From Pseudomonadota bacterium (lineage in GTDB: Bacteria; Desulfobacterota; Binatia; Binatales; Binataceae), in assembly GCA_021324755.1 (NCBI GenBank), contig JAJPIL010000021.1, positions 124,001 through 188,000 on the forward strand: a stretch of DNA of 64,000 bases. The letters run 5' to 3'. The position numbers were made by a program, and so were the translations under genes. Below the pieces are notes generated by a model. It made no database searches. It was given only the letters and a program-made list of their open reading frames with translations, and was not told the origin of the DNA. Below, piece by piece: positions 63,683 to 64,000 of this stretch (position 1 is its first letter; each line of letters begins with the position of its first letter).

Positions 63683-64000
63683 CGCACACCGGCCGCCTCG
63701 TCGCACCTGGCGGTAAGCTAACCCGTTGCGCCCAAGCGCGCGGCTGGATGCGGTCTTGTTGCCCGCCCCGCTTTGTGGAGCGGTTGTGCGCAATCTTGCG
63801 CCTATACAGCCGCCTCTCTTGCCCATCGCATAGGCATTTTTCGGCGCATCTGCCGCCGCCCGTAACCTTTGCACAGAAACCTTTGCACAGAACACTCGGT
63901 TAAAACTGCCCGCCTTATCCGCGCTTTTTCCGCCCTGACGCGCCCGTCTTTGGTGCCCTGACGCGCCCCGGCGCGCCCGGATACACACGTCGGCGCTGCA
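63683..64000. other. Window end, no gene seen
   Basis: The last 318 bases contain a small tandem repeat (CCTTTGCACAGAA twice, about 63868-63894) and another short repeat (CCCTGACGCGCCC twice near the end). No credible coding frame is visible. Confidence 0.4.

Overview
The window is about 64 kb of GC-rich DNA from a Gram-negative (diderm) bacterium. Evidence for a diderm includes a TonB-dependent receptor, many lipoprotein signal peptides, a Tat-type signal and periplasmic PQQ enzymes. There is no rRNA, tRNA, phage, transposase or CRISPR array to anchor taxonomy. The mixture of acyl-CoA dehydrogenases, a P450, a lanthanide-type PQQ alcohol dehydrogenase, DUF4382 lipoproteins and phosphoketolase would fit an uncultured soil lineage such as Binatota, Acidobacteriota or a deltaproteobacterial-type group; this is an inference only.

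Layout. 1-5.4 kb: a truncated phosphoesterase, a frame-disrupted secreted gene, a PPi-type phosphofructokinase and a DUF4382 lipoprotein. 5.4-7.1 kb: a gene-free stretch holding three tandem copies of a two-hairpin RNA-like element with C-rich loops. 7-13 kb: PQQ alcohol dehydrogenase, phosphoketolase and an SCO1-like protein. 13.7-16.2 kb: a molybdate/tungstate-type ABC importer. 17.7-22.8 kb: a complete branched-chain-amino-acid-type ABC importer (livF, G, M, H and K-like), followed by a small Mop molbindin. 23.7-34 kb: DUF2318 protein, cytochrome P450, [3Fe-4S] ferredoxin, three methyltransferases, a HAD hydrolase and an anti-sigma factor. 34.5-45 kb: acyl-CoA dehydrogenase, SDR, a PAP2-PiT phosphate pair, a gluconate-dehydrogenase-like Tat/GMC pair, DJ-1/PfpI and aldehyde dehydrogenase. 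45.7-54.3 kb: secreted YqgE-like protein, ECF sigma factor, an unusual methyltransferase-Ada fusion, TonB receptor, His-rich protein, metallophosphatase and isocitrate dehydrogenase-type enzyme. 54.3-63.7 kb: two tiny single-helix membrane peptides, a MetX-like hydrolase, a second acyl-CoA dehydrogenase, a 2OG-Fe(II) oxygenase, a zinc alcohol dehydrogenase, an MFS carrier and a crotonase.

How the genes work together. The gene set suggests an aerobic heterotroph that oxidises alcohols, aldehydes and acyl-CoAs and splits sugar phosphates by phosphoketolase. Most genes sit alone or in pairs; the liv and Mo/W importers are the only clear multi-gene operons.

Two non-coding patterns stand out. One is the triple hairpin array at 6.1-6.7 kb. 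The other is a recurrent habit of short degenerate tandem repeats, some of them plainly echoes of the 3' end of the adjacent gene (molbindin, FkbM methyltransferase). Base-level comparisons were done by eye; no database search or folding program was run.
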